A DNA stretch of 64,000 bases. Origin: an uncultured Sutterella sp. (GTDB taxonomy: Bacteria > Pseudomonadota > Gammaproteobacteria > Burkholderiales > Burkholderiaceae_F). The notes beneath the pieces were generated by a model. It was not told the origin of the DNA and did no database searches. It saw only the letters and a list, made by a program, of their open reading frames with translations. How positions within the stretch are numbered: position 1 is the first letter of the stretch; every line of letters starts with the position of its first letter. The DNA lies in the NCBI GenBank assembly GCA_905194315.1, contig CAJJRX010000003.1, forward strand, positions 1 to 64,000, read 5' to 3'. The translations under genes were made by a program, and so were the position numbers. Shown piece by piece: positions 17,584 to 27,049 of the stretch.

Positions 17584-18330
17584 ATGTCCACTTTTCGAGG
17601 ATTGCTCTTTTACTGTTATCTGGCCCTTTCCCTGGTTGCGCTGGTGACCGGTGTGCTGATTACGACGCCGTTCACATCGAGCACGTGGCGCTATGAGGTT
17701 TTCTGCCGTCCGTGGGCCCGTATGGGACTGTGGGCCGCTCGGGTGCTCTGCGGTATCAGATACCGGGTTGTCGGAGAGGAGAACATGCCCGCGGCTGATC
17801 AGCCGGTGGTCGTGCTTGCCAAACATCAGTCCGCCTGGGATCCGTTCTGGCTGGGCGCCCATCTGCGCAATCCTGTCTGTTTTCTCTACAAAAAGTCGCT
17901 CAACTGGATCCCTCTGCTCGGGTGGACCCTCTGGGCAATGGACATGCTTTCTGTTGACCGCAGCAAAGGCCGCTCCTCGTTTGAGAGCTTTATGACCAAA
18001 GGACCGCAGAAACTCGCCCAGGGTTTCTGGATTGCACTGTTCCCTGAGGGGACACGCGTGCCTTACGGTGAGCATGTCGCCTATAAAACCGGCGGTGCAC
18101 GTTTTGCATGCAGTTCCGGTACACCGATTCTTCCGATCTGTCACAATGCCGGAGTATGCTGGCTCAAGGACAGCATTGCCAAAAAGCCCGGAACGGTCAC
18201 TGTGTCGATCGGACCGCTTATCCAGACCGCCGGCCGTGAACCTCATGAGGTCACGCGCGAGGTGCAGAACTGGATCGAAACAGAACTCGAACGCATCATG
18301 TCTGAAGAGCGACAGGGAGCAAAAGGATAA
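17584..18330 (+). CDS. plsC: 1-acyl-sn-glycerol-3-phosphate acyltransferase
   Basis: Membrane-bound acyltransferase making phosphatidic acid from lysophosphatidic acid. An N-terminal hydrophobic helix (about 8-28) precedes the catalytic H-x4-D (His81/Asp86 in KHQSAWDP) and the glycerol-phosphate-binding FPEGTR at 153-158. The 248 residues fit PlsC. The stop overlaps the next gene's ATG by one base, so the metalloprotease gene is translationally coupled. Confidence 0.92.
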   Translation: MSTFRGLLFYCYLALSLVALVTGVLITTPFTSSTWRYEVFCRPWARMGLWAARVLCGIRYRVVGEENMPAADQPVVVLAKHQSAWDPFWLGAHLRNPVCFLYKKSLNWIPLLGWTLWAMDMLSVDRSKGRSSFESFMTKGPQKLAQGFWIALFPEGTRVPYGEHVAYKTGGARFACSSGTPILPICHNAGVCWLKDSIAKKPGTVTVSIGPLIQTAGREPHEVTREVQNWIETELERIMSEERQGAKG

Positions 18331-19130
18331 TGCCGCTTCAGGGATCCTCCACTCTGGTTTCACGTGAAACCGGATATGACATCCGTGAATTCATCGCCCG
18401 TGACCAGGGCGGCGAAATCCGTTTTCTTTTTCATCTGAAAAGGGATTCCCGCCGTTACCGCCGCCTGACGATGCTGTTTACGCCTGAGCTGGTGCTTGAA
18501 GTTCGGGGATCCCAGCGTGTTCTCATCGAGCATGTGGACACGTTTATTCTGAAAAGCTGGCACTGGATAGAGAAGACAAAAAAGGGGCTTGAGCAAAAGC
18601 AGGCCCGGCACCGGGAGGCGGTGGCTTATGAGCCCGTTGAGGGCGGGGCGGTACCCTTTTTCGGCCGTCGCCTGACGTTGCGCACCGGAGCGGCCGAGAA
18701 CCGTGTGGATCTTGAGACGGGAGAGCTGCAGCTGGCAGTCCCGGCAGAGGCGCCGCAGGCAGTCCTCGAGCGGGAGATCTACCGTTTCTGGCGTCGTGAG
18801 GTGCTGCTCTTTATCCGTGCACAGGTCAACTCCTTTCAGCCTACGCTGCACGTGCTGCCCGCCGCTATCAGCCTCTCCAACGCCAAACGTCAGTGGGGCG
18901 CGTGCACATCACGGGGGAAAATCCGGATTAACTGGAGAATGGTGTTTCTTCCGCCGCATCTCGGGCGGTATGTGGTCGCGCACGAGCTCTCGCATCTGGT
19001 GCACATGAACCACTCGGGCGCATTCTGGCAGGAGGTCGCCCGGCTTGATCCGGACATGCAGGAGCATCGTGATGAGCTCAGAGACTGGGCAATCACGATG
19101 CTGCCTTACTTTGATACTCAGCCCGGCTGA
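18330..19130 (+). CDS. YgjP/WLM-type zinc metalloprotease-like protein
   Basis: Member of the YgjP (DUF45, M48-like) family. The zinc motif HELSH is at 218-222, with a third histidine at 228 in HMNHS. Upstream lies the conserved SNAKRQWGACTSRGKIRINWR block of the family. There is no signal peptide or membrane segment, so it is probably cytosolic. The substrate and role of the family are not known with certainty. The ATG overlaps the plsC stop by one base, and its last 13 bases overlap the end of convergent rsmA. Confidence 0.88.
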   Translation: MPLQGSSTLVSRETGYDIREFIARDQGGEIRFLFHLKRDSRRYRRLTMLFTPELVLEVRGSQRVLIEHVDTFILKSWHWIEKTKKGLEQKQARHREAVAYEPVEGGAVPFFGRRLTLRTGAAENRVDLETGELQLAVPAEAPQAVLEREIYRFWRREVLLFIRAQVNSFQPTLHVLPAAISLSNAKRQWGACTSRGKIRINWRMVFLPPHLGRYVVAHELSHLVHMNHSGAFWQEVARLDPDMQEHRDELRDWAITMLPYFDTQPG

Positions 19131-19972
19131 TTGCCGCCTGACGCAATCAGTGAGCAGAGTCTGACAAAGTCGGCCACGCTCAGGGTTTCCGCACGGGCGC
19201 CTGGATCAATCCCGGCCTCTTCAATCAGCCCGGCCGGCGCAAATGCCGACAGCGAGTTGCGAAGTGTTTTACGGCGCTGCTGAAAGGCGGCAGCCACCAC
19301 ATCCCCGAGCAGCGTGAGATCGACCTGAGGCAGCGTCTGCACAGCGCGGGGAACCATTCTCACAATCGAAGAAACCACCTTGGGCGCGGGCGTAAAGGCG
19401 CCCGGGGGCACATCAAAGAGTTTGACCATCTGATAGCGGTACTGCAGCATGACCGAAAGCCGGCCGTAGGTTTTGCTGCCCGGTTCTGCCACCATGCGGT
19501 CAACCACCTCCCGCTGGAGCATGAAGTGCTGGTCGATGGTGCGCTCAGCCGCTTCCATGAGTTTGAAGAGCAGAGGTGAGGAAATGTTGTAGGGCAGGTT
19601 GCCGATAATGCGCAGGCGCTCTCCGGGGAGGACATTTTTCCAGTCAAGCGTCAGGGCATCCGCCTCGATAAGCGAGAGCGAGGTTTCAGGGAACTGTTCC
19701 CGCAGAAATGCTGCCAGATCCCGGTCGATTTCCACTGCTGTTTCATGGCCGGCGCGGGCAATGACCTCACGGGTGAGCGCCGCCTGTCCCGGTCCGATTT
19801 CCACAATCGTCTCGCCGGGCTGCGGATCAATCGAGCGCACGATCCGTTCAATCCAGTGACGGTCGTGAAGGAAGTTCTGTCCGAAACGTTTACGGGCATG
19901 ATGCCCGGCTAACCATTCTTGTGCCACAGCAGGAATTCTCGCAGGTAAAGGTAAAGTGTCAGTGGCGCTCAT
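19118..19972 (-). CDS. rsmA: 16S rRNA (adenine(1518)-N6/adenine(1519)-N6)-dimethyltransferase
   Basis: KsgA family enzyme dimethylating two adenines in 16S rRNA helix 45. After a 25-residue leader, KRFGQNFLHD, the SAM motif EIGPGQAALTR and the catalytic NLPYNISSPLLF are all present, followed by the C-terminal helical domain. Length is 284 residues. It is downstream of surA on the same strand, a common proteobacterial order (lptD-surA-...-rsmA), though pdxA is absent between them here. It converges on and overlaps the YgjP-like gene. Confidence 0.95.
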   Translation of the reverse strand: MSATDTLPLPARIPAVAQEWLAGHHARKRFGQNFLHDRHWIERIVRSIDPQPGETIVEIGPGQAALTREVIARAGHETAVEIDRDLAAFLREQFPETSLSLIEADALTLDWKNVLPGERLRIIGNLPYNISSPLLFKLMEAAERTIDQHFMLQREVVDRMVAEPGSKTYGRLSVMLQYRYQMVKLFDVPPGAFTPAPKVVSSIVRMVPRAVQTLPQVDLTLLGDVVAAAFQQRRKTLRNSLSAFAPAGLIEEAGIDPGARAETLSVADFVRLCSLIASGGNQPG

Positions 19973-20014
19973 TATATGTTGCGCCGTGCGAGCTGTGGGA
20001 GAGAGCCGCGTGGA

Positions 20015-20083
20015 AAATCAAAGGCCACGGCAGAGAGTGACGCCGTGGCCCTGAAGAGTGTTTCAGACCCGGCGTGCGCCGGG
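20015..20083 (-). terminator. Two hairpins ending the lptD-surA unit
   Basis: Reading leftward from the surA stop there is a perfect 7-pair hairpin CCCGGCG/CGCCGGG (20068-20083), then a 9-pair hairpin GGCCACGGC/GCCGTGGCC (20023-20050) followed on the minus strand by TTTGATTTT. The second is the likely terminator; read-through to rsmA is possible. Confidence 0.6.
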
Positions 20084-20093
20084 GGCCTTCTGT

Positions 20094-21491
20094 TTAGAGG
20101 TTGTTGCGGATTTCGACATAAGCCTCATCACGGAGCTGACGCTGCCAGTTGTAGGTGGCTTCGGCGAGTTTCTTTTCGCGGATGGCCTGACGGGCCATCA
20201 GGCGGATACGCTCCGGATTGCCCTGTTCCTGTGTCTTGCGTTCGAGCACCTGAATCAGGTGGTAGCCGAACTGCGTCTTCACAGGCAGGGAGATTTCGTC
20301 GGGTTTGAGCCGGTTCATCACCTCTTCAAAGGCCGGCACCGTATCGCCGGGGAGCACCCAGCCGAGATCGCCGCCGCGGGTCGAGCTCGCGTCCACAGAG
20401 TTCAGACGGGCCATGGTGGCGAAGTCTGTTTCACCGTTGATGATGCGCTGGCGGATTTCGTTGAGGCGGTGCAGAACCGTGCTCTCGGGCATCAGATCGT
20501 TGGCGAACATGAGAATGTGGCGCACGTGGGTTTCCTGAACCGGTCCCATGAGCGGGGAGGTCTGGTTCTGGCGCTGCTCGAGTACCTTGAAGACCTGCCA
20601 GGAGTCGTTAATACGCACGGCAAAGAGGCCGTCGGCGGGCAGCTTGCCGGAGAGCACCTGCTTGAGACTCGGCGGGAAATCAGCCAGCGGATGCCAGCCG
20701 AGGTCACCGCCGTGCAGTGCATCCTCGGAGCGCGAGTAGGTGGCGGCAAGTGTTTCAAATGCCTGACCGGCCCGGGCTTCAGCGATGACCTTGTCGGCAA
20801 GCGCCTTGATGATCTGATCGTTTTCGGCACGGTCGATCGGCAGAACGATGCGGGCAAGATGGTACAGCTGACCTTTGGCCTGTGCTGCCTGATCGGCAAG
20901 GTAGGTGTTGATTTCCGTCTCGGAGATGTCGATCTTCTGGTCGACCTCACGTTCGCGCAGACGCTGCGTGATGATCTCGTCACGGATCTGCTGGCGGAAG
21001 GAGGCGAACGGTACACCGTCGGCGAGCAGACGCTGGCGCAGCGCTTCAACCGTGAGGTTGTTCTGCTGGGCGATCTGTTCGATGCTGGCGTTGACCATCT
21101 GGTCATCGACACGCAGTCCGGTATCCTGAGCGCGCTGCAGGATGATGCGTTCAAGGATCAGGCGCTCGAGCACCTGTTTACGCAGCTGCTCCATGGGCGG
21201 AAGCTGAATATTCTGGCGGCGCAGGTTGAGGGCAACCGAGTGCACCCGGTCCTGCAGTTCATTTTCAGTAATCACGTCCTTGTTGACTACAGCGACAATC
21301 TGGTCGAGAACACCACCGGCGTTCTGTGTGACCGGTGCCTGTGACGGGGCAGGAGCGGTTTTTGCAGCGACCGGTTTGCCTTTGGCTGCTTGTGCCGGAC
21401 GGGCTGCATCAGCGGCAAAGCCGGGAGACTGAAGCGCCGCGAAACCGGCAATAAGTAAAGCAATGGTTTTGATGTTATTCATAGTAGTCAT
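20094..21491 (-). CDS. surA: Periplasmic chaperone and peptidyl-prolyl isomerase SurA
   Basis: Chaperone for outer-membrane proteins, including LptD. It has an N-terminal signal peptide ending near AGFAALQSPGFAADA, a SurA N-domain and two parvulin domains (about 200-300 and 310-415; the second contains GGDLGWVLPGDTVPAFEEV). The start may be ATG 21491 or the in-frame ATG 21482. With either, the start overlaps the lptD stop (by 17 or 8 bases), so the chaperone is translationally coupled to its main client. The 465 residues are slightly longer than E. coli SurA. Confidence 0.95.
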   Translation of the reverse strand: MTTMNNIKTIALLIAGFAALQSPGFAADAARPAQAAKGKPVAAKTAPAPSQAPVTQNAGGVLDQIVAVVNKDVITENELQDRVHSVALNLRRQNIQLPPMEQLRKQVLERLILERIILQRAQDTGLRVDDQMVNASIEQIAQQNNLTVEALRQRLLADGVPFASFRQQIRDEIITQRLREREVDQKIDISETEINTYLADQAAQAKGQLYHLARIVLPIDRAENDQIIKALADKVIAEARAGQAFETLAATYSRSEDALHGGDLGWHPLADFPPSLKQVLSGKLPADGLFAVRINDSWQVFKVLEQRQNQTSPLMGPVQETHVRHILMFANDLMPESTVLHRLNEIRQRIINGETDFATMARLNSVDASSTRGGDLGWVLPGDTVPAFEEVMNRLKPDEISLPVKTQFGYHLIQVLERKTQEQGNPERIRLMARQAIREKKLAEATYNWQRQLRDEAYVEIRNNL

Positions 21492-23748
21492 ACTGTCCGA
21501 TGTTATCGGGTACCAGTGATGGAGCTTGGTAACCCTGAATATTACGTGAGAGCACTGTATCAGGGTTAGAACCGATACTGCCCAAACCGTTCAATTCAAG
21601 TTGTAAGAAGAAGTTGGATTCACGTGTGTTGTACTCGGTGTTGTAGCGCTGAGCAACGGCACGGAAAGTCCAGCAGTTATGAATGTATTCAAAGCCGATG
21701 AGCTCTTCAATGGGCTTGCGGCTGTTGAGCGAGTAGTTGTAGCGCATCAGTGCGAAGAGCCGCTCGGTGATCGGCCACTGCAGAGCAAGGTCAATCTGCT
21801 TGATGCGATCCTCTTCAATGCTCGTACGGTCATTAAAGCGGTAGTACAGTCCGATGACGGACATGGGGCGCGGCTGCCAGCGCACACCGGCCATGGCCTT
21901 CACAAAGCGGCCTTCGGACGTCGAGTACTGCATGGTGCTGTCGCCGCGCAGACTGTGCGAAAGGCGGGCGCCGACGCTTGCAAAAATGTCGCTACGGTTG
22001 ACGCCGACACGGTACGGGTTGGTCTGTGTGGTGTATTCCGAGGAGAAGCCGACACGCTGATCTCTGAAGTACTGACGCTGACCGATCGTGGCACGGAACA
22101 GTTCCACACCGTTTTCCGCGTCAAGGTAGCGGGTAGTCAGGGCGGTGGAGAGCTGATTGGCCTCGCTCACACGGTCATACCCTGTGAAGGCGTTTTCCGA
22201 GAACAGCGACGTCATGTTCAGGTCGGAGACCCAGGTGTCGAAAATCGGAATGTCGTCCTGATTGCGGTAGGGCGTGAACGTGTAGTACATGCGCGGTTCG
22301 AGCGTCTGACGGGCGGCGCGGCCGAACCAGGCGGTATTGCGCTCGAAGATCAGCCCGGTGTCCACACTCATGCTCGGTGTGACACGCGAAGGATTCTTGT
22401 CAGTGTAGCCCGGGTGGTTGTCCAGATCGTGGAGCTGATACCAGGTGCCGAGCAGCGAAACCTTCGGCGTCATAAACCATGCGGCACCGCGCAGCGGGTA
22501 GGCAATGCTCTGTTCGGCAATGAAGCGGTCACCCTCGATTCTGCTCTGATGCTGGAAACGGGTGGCATTGAGGTACGTGGTGAACTCAAAGCCGTTCCAG
22601 TCACCGACATAGCCGTTGAGCGAGACGCTCGGCACGCGTTCGTACGGAATGATGCTCGAACGGATGGTCTGATTCTTGTTGACGGCGATGCTCGCATTCC
22701 AGAACGGCGAGTCAGCGTAGGACAGGCTCAGGTTCTGCGGCAGGATGGACACGGAGGACTCACGGATGTTGCCCGAGAAGTCAGAGATAAAATCGTCGTC
22801 GCTCACGCGGTTGTAATCAACGTTACCGTACCAGGGACCGTAGTGGTACTGCCCTTTGAGACTCAGGCTCGAGCGCGAGGAGTGTGTTTCATGGTCGCGC
22901 GGCAGAATGTCATAGTAGAGCTCGGCATTCCAGTGCTCCTGCAGCACCCGGGTTTCCGTTCTGAGCATTGCACCGCGCTTTGTCATCACACGCGGTGTGA
23001 GCGTGAAGTCATAGTTCGGTGCAATGTTGAAGTAGTACGGCACCATAAAGTCCACACCGCGGCTCGAACTCATCCCGAACGTCGGAACAAGGAACCCGGA
23101 GCGGCGCTCATTGCCGATGGGGAACATGAACCAGGGGGAGCCGAGAACGGGAACGCCCAAAAAGTGCAGCGTGGCCCACTTGCCTTTGGCCATCTGGTCG
23201 TACTCATCGATGTCGAGCTTGTCGAGTTTGATAAACCAGGCCTCCTCGTCCTTCGGGCAGGTTGTGATTTTCACACCTTCCATCTCCGTGGTGTCGCCGG
23301 AGAGAAAGCGGATGTTTTTGGCGCAGCCGCGCAGTTTGCGCGGAGCGTATTCATACTCCGCGTCCTGCATCTCGCCGGAACGTTCCGTGAGACGGTACTT
23401 CATAGAGGGACCGGAGAAGGCTGTACCCATACGGTACAGGCGGGCATTGCCGACACTTTCCACTTCGTCGGTTGCCTGAGTGTAGGTGATACGATCGCCT
23501 TTGAGAACAGCACCGCCGCGCCGGACCTCGGCATTGCCGATCAGATGAAGCTGATCTTCGGGATTGCCTTCGATACGATCCGCTGAAACGACACTGGCCA
23601 TTTCGCCGTCGCTGTTGAGATTTTTCGGATCAAGTGTGGTAACGGGTTGAAGGGACAGACCAGCCGCCCCCGCGGAGGGAAGCGCGTAGCAGAGTGCTAA
23701 AGATGAGGCAAGACAAAGGACAATTTGTCGGGGTCTTGGAAAAAACAT
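21475..23748 (-). CDS. lptD: LPS-assembly protein LptD
   Basis: Outer-membrane beta-barrel that, with LptE, inserts LPS in the outer leaflet. It has a signal peptide (residues 1-29), an OstA-type periplasmic jellyroll domain (about 50-165) and a long barrel with alternating aromatic strands ending in a short tail. The mature part has few cysteines: Cys142, Cys164 and one late Cys in IHNCWTFRA. E. coli uses Cys31/173/724/725 for two disulfides, so the pairing must differ here. Length is 757 residues. It is divergent from amgK, and minus-strand TATAAT at 23821-23826 could serve as its -10. Confidence 0.94.
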   Translation of the reverse strand: MFFPRPRQIVLCLASSLALCYALPSAGAAGLSLQPVTTLDPKNLNSDGEMASVVSADRIEGNPEDQLHLIGNAEVRRGGAVLKGDRITYTQATDEVESVGNARLYRMGTAFSGPSMKYRLTERSGEMQDAEYEYAPRKLRGCAKNIRFLSGDTTEMEGVKITTCPKDEEAWFIKLDKLDIDEYDQMAKGKWATLHFLGVPVLGSPWFMFPIGNERRSGFLVPTFGMSSSRGVDFMVPYYFNIAPNYDFTLTPRVMTKRGAMLRTETRVLQEHWNAELYYDILPRDHETHSSRSSLSLKGQYHYGPWYGNVDYNRVSDDDFISDFSGNIRESSVSILPQNLSLSYADSPFWNASIAVNKNQTIRSSIIPYERVPSVSLNGYVGDWNGFEFTTYLNATRFQHQSRIEGDRFIAEQSIAYPLRGAAWFMTPKVSLLGTWYQLHDLDNHPGYTDKNPSRVTPSMSVDTGLIFERNTAWFGRAARQTLEPRMYYTFTPYRNQDDIPIFDTWVSDLNMTSLFSENAFTGYDRVSEANQLSTALTTRYLDAENGVELFRATIGQRQYFRDQRVGFSSEYTTQTNPYRVGVNRSDIFASVGARLSHSLRGDSTMQYSTSEGRFVKAMAGVRWQPRPMSVIGLYYRFNDRTSIEEDRIKQIDLALQWPITERLFALMRYNYSLNSRKPIEELIGFEYIHNCWTFRAVAQRYNTEYNTRESNFFLQLELNGLGSIGSNPDTVLSRNIQGYQAPSLVPDNIGQYDYYE

Positions 23749-23878
23749 GGGTAGAACCTGTGATCAAAGGTGACAGTCCGCCTGTCGATCGATAAAATGG
23801 CTGGCAGAAATGTTCTTCCGATTATAAGCGCTCCCACTGCACTTCCGCAGAAAAGAATGCGCTATTAAGGCAACAGCT

Positions 23879-24904
23879 ATGACAAATTCCAAACCGGCTT
23901 CTTCAGAAGAGTTGTTAACGTGGCTCGGCGCACAGTCGCCGCGGTTTTCCCTTCGCCTTGAAAGTATTGAAAAGGCAAGCTCCGATGCCGGATTCAGAGA
24001 GTACTGGCGTATCACGGACACGGCAGGAAAGTCCTTTATTGTGATGGACGCCTCCCGGGAAACACAGGAAAGTTTTGACGCGTTTGTGAAAATTGACCGC
24101 CTGATGAAAGAGGAGGCCGGCGTCAACGTCCCTGAGATGCTTGAGATTGAATCCGGAAAGCGCTTCATGATTCTGAACGACCTGGGAACGAAAACCGCTC
24201 TCAATATCGTCAACGAGGACAACGCCCGCGAAATCATGGATCAGGCCACGACGGATCTGGTCCGCCTGCAGGCGGTTTCGCGCCCCGGGGTGCTGCCTGA
24301 GTATGACCGGGCCGTGCTGCTTCGCGAACTCAATCTCTTTCCCGAGTGGTACGTCAGATGTCATCGCGGTGTCACCTGGACTGAAACCGAGCAGAAATGG
24401 TGGCAGATGACGGTTGATGCCATTCTGGAAAACGTGACCCGGCAGGCCCGCGTGTTTGTGCACCGCGATTTCATGCTGCGCAACATGATGCCTGTGGAGG
24501 GCGGTCTTGCGTATCTTGATTTTCAGGATGCGCTCTACGGTCCGGTGAGTTATGACATTGCCTCGCTGCTGCGCGATGCGTTTATTTCCTGGAACGAATC
24601 GTTTGTGCTTGACATGACCATTCGCTACTGGGAAAAAGCCCGCCGTGCAGGCGTTCCTGTCCCGTCGGATTTCAGTGACTTCTATCGCGATGTCGAATTC
24701 ATGGGACTGCAGCGACACCTGAAAGTGCTGGGGATTTTTGCCCGTCTCAACTATCGTGACGGCAAGGGACGCTATCTCGCTGACACGCCCCGCTTTATTG
24801 AATATGTCCGCGCCACGGCGCGCCGCTATATCGCCTTCTCGCCTCTGCAGCATCTTCTGGACAATCTGGAAGGCTCCGAGACGAAAGTGGGCTACACGTT
24901 CTAG
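23879..24904 (+). CDS. amgK: N-acetylmuramate/N-acetylglucosamine kinase
   Basis: Aminoglycoside-phosphotransferase-fold sugar kinase. The kinase motif HRDFMLRN (H-x-D-x4-N) near residue 198 and the metal-binding YLDFQDA near 215 are typical of AmgK. The family phosphorylates MurNAc at C1 in the salvage route that bypasses de novo UDP-MurNAc synthesis and contributes to fosfomycin tolerance. The next gene is the partner murU, eight bases away, which makes the assignment firm. AAGG lies upstream of the ATG. It is divergent from lptD-surA, as in pseudomonads. Confidence 0.9.
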   Translation: MTNSKPASSEELLTWLGAQSPRFSLRLESIEKASSDAGFREYWRITDTAGKSFIVMDASRETQESFDAFVKIDRLMKEEAGVNVPEMLEIESGKRFMILNDLGTKTALNIVNEDNAREIMDQATTDLVRLQAVSRPGVLPEYDRAVLLRELNLFPEWYVRCHRGVTWTETEQKWWQMTVDAILENVTRQARVFVHRDFMLRNMMPVEGGLAYLDFQDALYGPVSYDIASLLRDAFISWNESFVLDMTIRYWEKARRAGVPVPSDFSDFYRDVEFMGLQRHLKVLGIFARLNYRDGKGRYLADTPRFIEYVRATARRYIAFSPLQHLLDNLEGSETKVGYTF

Positions 24905-24912
24905 GATCCGGC

Positions 24913-25614
24913 ATGCAGGCGCTGATACTTTGTGCGGGAGAGGGCTCGAGACTGCGTCCGCTCACGCAGATTATCCCCAAACCGCTGGTGAGCGTCGGCG
25001 GCGTGCCGATGGTGCTCCGGCAGATACAGGCACTCAAGGCTGCCGGGATTTCGGAGTTTGTGCTCAATACGGCTCACGGGGCGGGAATCCTGGAGGCGGC
25101 ACTGGGCGACGGAAGTGCCTGGGGCGTGAAAATCCGCTACTCGCACGAGGGCGACTGCGCGGCTGAGGCCCTGGAAACACTCGGCGGCATCGCCCGTGCA
25201 CTGCCGCTGCTGACCGCTGGCGGGGAAGAGCATTTTATTGTTGCCGCCGGCGATATCGTCACGGACTATGACTACAGGACGCTCATCGCCAGGGCCGGGC
25301 ATCTCAAAGAGGAGGGCTGCTGCGCACATCTCGTGCTCGTGCCGAACCCCTCCTACCACCAGGCTGGGGATATGACGCTCACCGCTGAGGGAAGGGTCTC
25401 TCGCAGAACAAAGACGCACACCTTTGCGAGTTTCGGTCTTTACAGTGCCGAGCTCTTCAGGGATGTGGCGCCGGTGCGGGCCAAACTCTTTCCCTGGCTC
25501 TTTAATGCGATTGACCGGGAGACGGTAAGCGGCGAAATTTATGAGGGACTCTGGCTTAATGTCGGAGACTTTGATGAGCTCGCCCGGGCACAGGCGTGCT
25601 GCAGCGCAAACTAA
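24913..25614 (+). CDS. murU: N-acetylmuramate alpha-1-phosphate uridylyltransferase
   Basis: Nucleotidyltransferase of the GT-A fold converting MurNAc-1-P to UDP-MurNAc. The N-terminal LCAGEGSRLRPLTQIIPKPL is the nucleotide-binding signature, and VAAGDIVTDYDY near 115 holds the metal-binding aspartate. The 233 residues match MurU rather than longer GlmU or RmlA. Pairing with amgK makes a complete peptidoglycan sugar salvage module. Confidence 0.9.
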   Translation: MQALILCAGEGSRLRPLTQIIPKPLVSVGGVPMVLRQIQALKAAGISEFVLNTAHGAGILEAALGDGSAWGVKIRYSHEGDCAAEALETLGGIARALPLLTAGGEEHFIVAAGDIVTDYDYRTLIARAGHLKEEGCCAHLVLVPNPSYHQAGDMTLTAEGRVSRRTKTHTFASFGLYSAELFRDVAPVRAKLFPWLFNAIDRETVSGEIYEGLWLNVGDFDELARAQACCSAN

Positions 25615-25713
25615 GCAGCCTTTTAACCACTCAGCGGCGCCTCTCTCGCTTACAATAGGGGCAAATTTTTTCTCTTCACCTTTTTGGCTCGTCTTTTTCC
25701 GAAGGAATCCGCT

Positions 25714-26691
25714 GTGCAGCTCGGGTGTTACACCGTCGATGTCCCAGTCATGCTTGCGCCGATGGCCGGCATGTCAGATCTCCCGTATCGCGAGATCTGC
25801 CGTAAATTCGGCGCGGGATACGCTGTGGGCGAAATGACGAGCAGCAAACCCGATCTCAGAGAATCCCGCAAGAGTGCCACCCGCTGGGCGCAGGAGCAGG
25901 AGTCCGGACTGCGTGTGGTGCAGCTTGTCGGGGCAGACCCCGCCATGCTTGCCGATGCCGCCCGATATGCACAGGACTCGGGAGCGCATATTGTCGATAT
26001 CAATATGGGCTGCCCGGCACGAAAAGTCCTTCAGACCGCCTGTGGCAGTGCGCTGATGAAAGACGAGGCGCTCGTGGCGGATATCCTTGCGGCCGTCGTT
26101 GCCGCAGTCAGTATTCCCGTGACTCTCAAAACCCGTACCGGCTGGTCTGCCGAGCATAAAAACGCCCTGGCAATCGCGCATATCGCAGAGGACAGCGGAA
26201 TCGCCATGCTGACGATCCACGGCCGTACCAGAGCCGACGGATTTAAGGGTGAAGCAGAATACGAAACCATCGCACGTGTCAAATCCGAGGTACGCATACC
26301 GGTGATTGCCAACGGGGATATCCGTTCGGCTGAAAAAGCAAAACAGGTTCTTGAACTCACCGGTGCCGACGGCATTATGATCGGCCGCGGCTCCTACGGC
26401 AATCCCTGGCTTTTCAGTGAGATTGCTCATGCACTCGGTTACAGTGACCGTGCAGAGGAGCCTACGCTGAGCTCCCGGCGCGAGGTGGTGCTCGAACATA
26501 TGTCACGTCATTTCGAGTACTACGGCGAGAAGCGCGGTGCAGTGACCGTCAGAAAGCATCTCGTGCACTACCTCAGCCCGCTGCCCGATGCAGAGGCCGT
26601 TCTTGACAGACTCTGCCTGAGCACGGACGCGTGTGAACAGCTCAGACTTGTGACAGATTTTTTTGATCAGCTGATGGCCGCATCAGCCTGA
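25714..26691 (+). CDS. dusB: tRNA-dihydrouridine synthase B
   Basis: FMN-dependent reductase forming dihydrouridine in the tRNA D-loop. The catalytic cysteine lies in NMGCPARKV, the substrate-binding block is LAPMAGMSDLPYR, and IGRGSYGNPWLF closes the barrel. The preferred start is GTG 25714, with AAGGA seven bases upstream; a TTG at 25684 would add ten residues. The gene precedes fis, the classic dusB-fis arrangement. Confidence 0.94.
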   Translation: MQLGCYTVDVPVMLAPMAGMSDLPYREICRKFGAGYAVGEMTSSKPDLRESRKSATRWAQEQESGLRVVQLVGADPAMLADAARYAQDSGAHIVDINMGCPARKVLQTACGSALMKDEALVADILAAVVAAVSIPVTLKTRTGWSAEHKNALAIAHIAEDSGIAMLTIHGRTRADGFKGEAEYETIARVKSEVRIPVIANGDIRSAEKAKQVLELTGADGIMIGRGSYGNPWLFSEIAHALGYSDRAEEPTLSSRREVVLEHMSRHFEYYGEKRGAVTVRKHLVHYLSPLPDAEAVLDRLCLSTDACEQLRLVTDFFDQLMAASA

Positions 26692-26711
26692 GTCCCAGGG
26701 AGAAAAGAAAA

Positions 26712-27017
26712 ATGACAGCAGAAGGCAGTAACAGTGTTGACCTGACCCCGGGCAGTCCTCAGAGCGCCGAAGAGGCCATTGAGGTCGAACGCCTTGAAGT
26801 GGCGATCGTGCATCAGCTTGATCAGTACTTTGCCCAGCTCAACGGCGCGCAGCCTCATCCGCTCTACCCGCTGGTGGTGGATGCCGTCGAGAAGACGCTG
26901 CTCACCTACGCCATGGACCGCTGCGATAACAATCAGCTGCAGGCGGCCAGACTGCTGGGCATCAACCGGAATACCCTCCGCAAGAAACTTGTCGCGCACA
27001 AGGTGCTTGCGGGATAG
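26712..27017 (+). CDS. fis: Fis-family nucleoid/DNA-binding protein
   Basis: Small nucleoid protein with the C-terminal Fis helix-turn-helix (about residues 70-101, NNQLQAARLLGINRNTLRKKL). The N-terminal 35 residues are acidic and poorly conserved. The position right after dusB is that of Fis across beta- and gammaproteobacteria. GGGAGAAAAG is the ribosome site. Its 101 residues match E. coli Fis (98). Confidence 0.92.
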   Translation: MTAEGSNSVDLTPGSPQSAEEAIEVERLEVAIVHQLDQYFAQLNGAQPHPLYPLVVDAVEKTLLTYAMDRCDNNQLQAARLLGINRNTLRKKLVAHKVLAG

Positions 27018-27049
27018 CTTTTTTGTTTATTTCTTAAGGAACTTTCGTC

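Noticed and set aside
21679..23586. 635-residue open frame antisense to lptD
   Set aside because: Shadow of lptD; no domain, and the strand is that of the LptD complement.
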